Assembly: GCA_020633625.1 (NCBI GenBank)
Contig: JACKDJ010000022.1
Span: 16,375 to 80,374, forward strand
Direction of reading: 5' to 3'
DNA: 64,000 nt
DNA from: Myxococcales bacterium
GTDB taxonomy: Bacteria; Myxococcota_A; Bradymonadia; REDH01
Positions 61,664 through 64,000 of this stretch are shown piece by piece. Below the pieces are notes generated by a model that ran no database searches, had not been told where the DNA came from, and saw only the letters and a program-made list of their open reading frames with translations. A program made the translations under genes and the position numbers. Every line of letters begins with the position of its first letter. The first letter of the stretch is position 1.

Positions 61664-62475
61664 GCTACACGCCGGCAAGCTACTCGCTCATCCAGTTCGT
61701 CCCCTCGCCACGCCGCGAGGAGTCGATGAACATCGGTGTCGTCGTCGTGTTCCGCGACACCGGCGAGCTGCACTGGCGCGTGGACCAGCGCGCCGTCGGG
61801 CGTGCGGCGAAGCAGTTCCTGCCTCCAGACGTGCGGCGCAAGGTGGCTCTACAGGCCAAGGCCGTCGAAGCGCACCTCCGTCGGATCGCCCAGAGACACG
61901 CCGGAGACGCTGTCGACGCCGCCGTCATGAGCCTACGCGACCGTCTCGCCAACGAAGTACGTCTGACTTCACTGCATCCGACTCAGGTGGAGAGCGAACC
62001 GGCGGCGGCGGTCTCGAAGCTCCTCGCAGAGCTCGTGCACCGGGCACTGCCGGCACCATCGCGGCGCGACCCGGTCCATCGCCATTTGGGGAAGCTGCTC
62101 AAGGACGCAGACCTCGCGGACTACGTCGAGCAGAACGTCGATCGCTCAGTCACGCTCTTCGGAGCCGAGCGCCAACTGAAGTTCCCGTTCGCCTTCCAGA
62201 ACGGATGTATGAACTACATCTCTACCCACCGCATCGACGCCGTCGAAGATGAGCAGTTTCTGCTTCGTGCGGCGCTGTCGAGGCAGACGGCCGACGCGCT
62301 CGCGGAGAAACAGGCGCGACTCGTGGTCTTCGTCGAGTCCGACGACGCGGGGACGGCGCCTGAGCTATCGCGCGCCCTGAGCGGAACCACCGCGACAGTG
62401 GTGTCTGCCGACGATCCCAGCGCGCTCCTCGCCGAGATCCGCCACGCCCGCCAGCTCCACGCCTCCGCCCACTAA
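61660..62475 (+). CDS. DUF3037 domain protein
   Basis: 271 residues from ATG at 61660. The start YSLIQFVPSPRREESMNIGVVVVF is the DUF3037 signature (VP..R.E..NVGVVL). Then come a helical middle with an invariant-looking RDPVHRHLGKLL, an LKFPFAFQNGCMNYIST strand pair, and a C-terminal alpha/beta part. There is no signal peptide. No function has been shown for DUF3037. Its coupling by ATGA to the HipA-like kinase, downstream of tRNA genes, suggests a two-protein module, possibly with the kinase modifying or being held in check by this protein (inference). Confidence 0.85.
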   Translation: MSYTPASYSLIQFVPSPRREESMNIGVVVVFRDTGELHWRVDQRAVGRAAKQFLPPDVRRKVALQAKAVEAHLRRIAQRHAGDAVDAAVMSLRDRLANEVRLTSLHPTQVESEPAAAVSKLLAELVHRALPAPSRRDPVHRHLGKLLKDADLADYVEQNVDRSVTLFGAERQLKFPFAFQNGCMNYISTHRIDAVEDEQFLLRAALSRQTADALAEKQARLVVFVESDDAGTAPELSRALSGTTATVVSADDPSALLAEIRHARQLHASAH

Positions 62476-62495
62476 CGGCCAACGAGCACGGACCG

Positions 62496-64000
62496 TCAAC
62501 GCGGGCGGAACACCCCGACGGCGATCGACGGCACCTCCGCGTCCAGAGACGTACCGTCGAGCTCGAACGGGCGCTGGAACACCCAGGCCGCCGCCAGCTC
62601 GTCGGGGCTCACTCGCATGACGTCCGCCGGGAGCGGGGTACACCGCACCGCCGGGTCCGTGCAGTGGCCCGGCACTACCGTCGCGTCGTACACCGAGCGC
62701 GAGACCGAGGTTGTCGCGTCCCAGCCGATCATGGTCAGCTCGAGCGACGTCGTCGAGGCGCCGATCACGCTGACGCCGTCGTCGCCTCCGGCGATGCGAC
62801 CGATGCTCACAGCACCCACGTCGCGCGCTCGCACCACCTGCCCGGTCGCAGCGTCGAGCTCGGCGACCGCGTGCGACAGTCCGCCGGCGGTCGGGTACTC
62901 GGTGCCCGCGGCCACGAGCGCGTTCTCGCGGTCGAAGAGCCCATACAAGCGGTCGTCACCGATCGACCACACCGCGTCGGTCGTCCCGCCCGACCTGCGG
63001 ACGCCCAGCTCCCACCGCAACGTCCCGTCGCGGTCGTAGCGCCGCAGCGCGCGAGGGCTGGGCGACTCGCCGCGCGACAGCACGTATGCAGTCGCCGCGT
63101 CGCCGAAGACGACGCCATCCGCGAGCTCCGTCTGCGCCACCGAGGTCGTCCCGTCGGCGTCGTGCCAGCTCAGCGCCATCGCACCGCCGACGCCGGGCGA
63201 CAGCTCCCACACGCCGCCGTCGGTCACAGCCGTAGACGAGAACGGCTGGATGGGGCGCGACGCGGTCACCTCGAGCGTCGGGCCGAGCCAGACGACGCTG
63301 CGCCCGCCTGGACTGAGCGTCGCGACGGCGACTGCGACCGCGCCCTCAGGAACGCCCAGCGCCGTCGGGTTGGCCCACGCGATGCCCTCCAGGCCGCTGA
63401 CGGGCGCCGAGGCCGTGGCCGCGAACGCGGCGTCGAGCGACACCGCCTGCTGCGAGGTGGCGACGAGCCAGCTACCCGACCGGTAGTCGAAGTCGACCAA
63501 GCTTCCGGTTACATCTCCGGTCGGCACGGGCCCGGCGACGACCGCGAGATCGCGCGCGGTCCCGCGAACGATGAGCTCGCGGGTCACCGTGTTTGGAACA
63601 CGGTCGCGCGCAGCGACGAATGCCCACTCATCGCCGCCAGCGTCGTCGAGCAGTGGCTCGACGTACCCGGTGAAGTAGGTGCCGACAGACCCCGCAGGGA
63701 CCTCCAGGTGCAGGGGCACCGTCACGCCGGGCGGCGCGAGGAAGTCGCACGTGCTGTTGCAGTCGACGCCAAGCGCGGGGATGCGGACCCGAGCGCCCGC
63801 CTCGGCCTCGACGCGGACCTGGAAGGGCATCCACTCGAACTCCTCGTCGGGCTCGAGCGCCGTGAACCGCCACTGCGCGTCCTGTCCGCCGAGAAAGACC
63901 TCACCGCCGCTGCCGAAGCGGGCGATCGGGTAGACACTCCCGATCTGGCTCTGCACCGTCGCGAACCACGCCCCAACGGACCCGTCCGCGACCGTCTCGC
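62496..64000 (-). CDS. Exported beta-propeller-like protein (N-terminus beyond window)
   Basis: About 501 C-terminal residues are visible. The frame is open to the right edge, so the true start and any signal peptide lie outside. Repeated motifs with Asp/Gly turns and strand patterns (WELGVRRSGGTTDAVWSIGD, RIAGGDDGVSVIGA) suggest a beta-propeller, perhaps PQQ/WD-like. A Cys pair in DCNSTCDFLAPPG and another near the end (HCTDPAVRCTPLP) fit an oxidising compartment. A bacterial-repeat-like beta domain occupies about residues 60-130 of the visible part. The function is unknown. It is convergent with the DUF3037 gene. Confidence 0.75.
   Translation of the reverse strand, partial: ETVADGSVGAWFATVQSQIGSVYPIARFGSGGEVFLGGQDAQWRFTALEPDEEFEWMPFQVRVEAEAGARVRIPALGVDCNSTCDFLAPPGVTVPLHLEVPAGSVGTYFTGYVEPLLDDAGGDEWAFVAARDRVPNTVTRELIVRGTARDLAVVAGPVPTGDVTGSLVDFDYRSGSWLVATSQQAVSLDAAFAATASAPVSGLEGIAWANPTALGVPEGAVAVAVATLSPGGRSVVWLGPTLEVTASRPIQPFSSTAVTDGGVWELSPGVGGAMALSWHDADGTTSVAQTELADGVVFGDAATAYVLSRGESPSPRALRRYDRDGTLRWELGVRRSGGTTDAVWSIGDDRLYGLFDRENALVAAGTEYPTAGGLSHAVAELDAATGQVVRARDVGAVSIGRIAGGDDGVSVIGASTTSLELTMIGWDATTSVSRSVYDATVVPGHCTDPAVRCTPLPADVMRVSPDELAAAWVFQRPFELDGTSLDAEVPSIAVGVFRPR

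Overview
The window is high-GC DNA from a bacterium that looks like a member of the Myxococcota (former Deltaproteobacteria). The evidence is two exported proteins ending in a MYXO-CTERM-type sorting tail (Cys, membrane helix, Arg cluster), many lipoproteins built from Cys-rich DUF4215-like and MopE-like repeats or Asp-rich calcium-type repeats, the zapA-fau-rny order, and a fused homocysteine methyltransferase/methylene-THF reductase. The phylum is an inference. Nothing here fixes the genus.

Layout. 1-6.3 kb: a partial glycerophosphodiester phosphodiesterase diverges from a small tail-anchored protein and a tightly coupled group (acyl-CoA dehydrogenase, PlsB-like acyltransferase, GpsA-like protein, lipoprotein). 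The GpsA-like protein has lost the catalytic lysines of its family. 6.3-14.6 kb, minus strand: an unknown protein, a 1751-residue exported protein (four ~210-residue repeats, PKD and FN3-like modules, MYXO-CTERM), an M20 peptidase and GluQ. 14.7-17.3 kb: zapA-fau-rny, with two AT-rich palindromes between gluQ and zapA. 17.3-22.9 kb: exported Cys-rich proteins, a DUF493 protein and a MYXO-CTERM protein. 23-24.5 kb: class II photolyase. 24.9-30.8 kb: two large repeat lipoproteins. 30.9-37.4 kb: a GT4 glycosyltransferase, a dicarboxylate/cation symporter with an SH3b-like insertion, a di-haem cytochrome lipoprotein, a bacterial PH-like protein and a UPF0462 protein, then tRNA-Lys and tRNA-Glu with promoter and terminator. 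37.8-44.8 kb: a TSP3+VWA lipoprotein, DUF202, an orphan N6-adenine methylase, a tandem FKBP lipoprotein, a THUMP-type RNA methylase and Ogt. 44.8-51 kb: a parvulin lipoprotein, a HEAT-repeat lipoprotein coupled to a degenerate receiver domain, and several poorly known proteins. 51-58 kb: ferredoxin and ferredoxin reductase, the HMT/MTHFR fusion, a WlbA-like dehydrogenase, AidB and a sodium/solute symporter. 58-60.2 kb: a Gly-rich lipoprotein related to the one at 18.6-21.6 kb, with a frameshift. 60.5-62.5 kb: twin initiator tRNA genes, then a HipA-like kinase (frameshifted) coupled to a DUF3037 protein. 62.5-64 kb: a partial exported protein.

Themes. At least 14 of the protein genes encode exported or lipid-anchored products, most of them repetitive, acidic and Cys-rich, as expected for outer-surface or matrix proteins of a predatory or social bacterium. 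Housekeeping functions are phospholipid synthesis, cell division and RNA turnover, one-carbon metabolism, translation (GluQ, four tRNAs) and alkylation/UV repair (photolyase, Ogt, AidB). I saw no insertion sequence, phage gene, integrase or CRISPR array. The most system-like accessory element is the HipA-like kinase/DUF3037 pair next to the tRNA-fMet genes.
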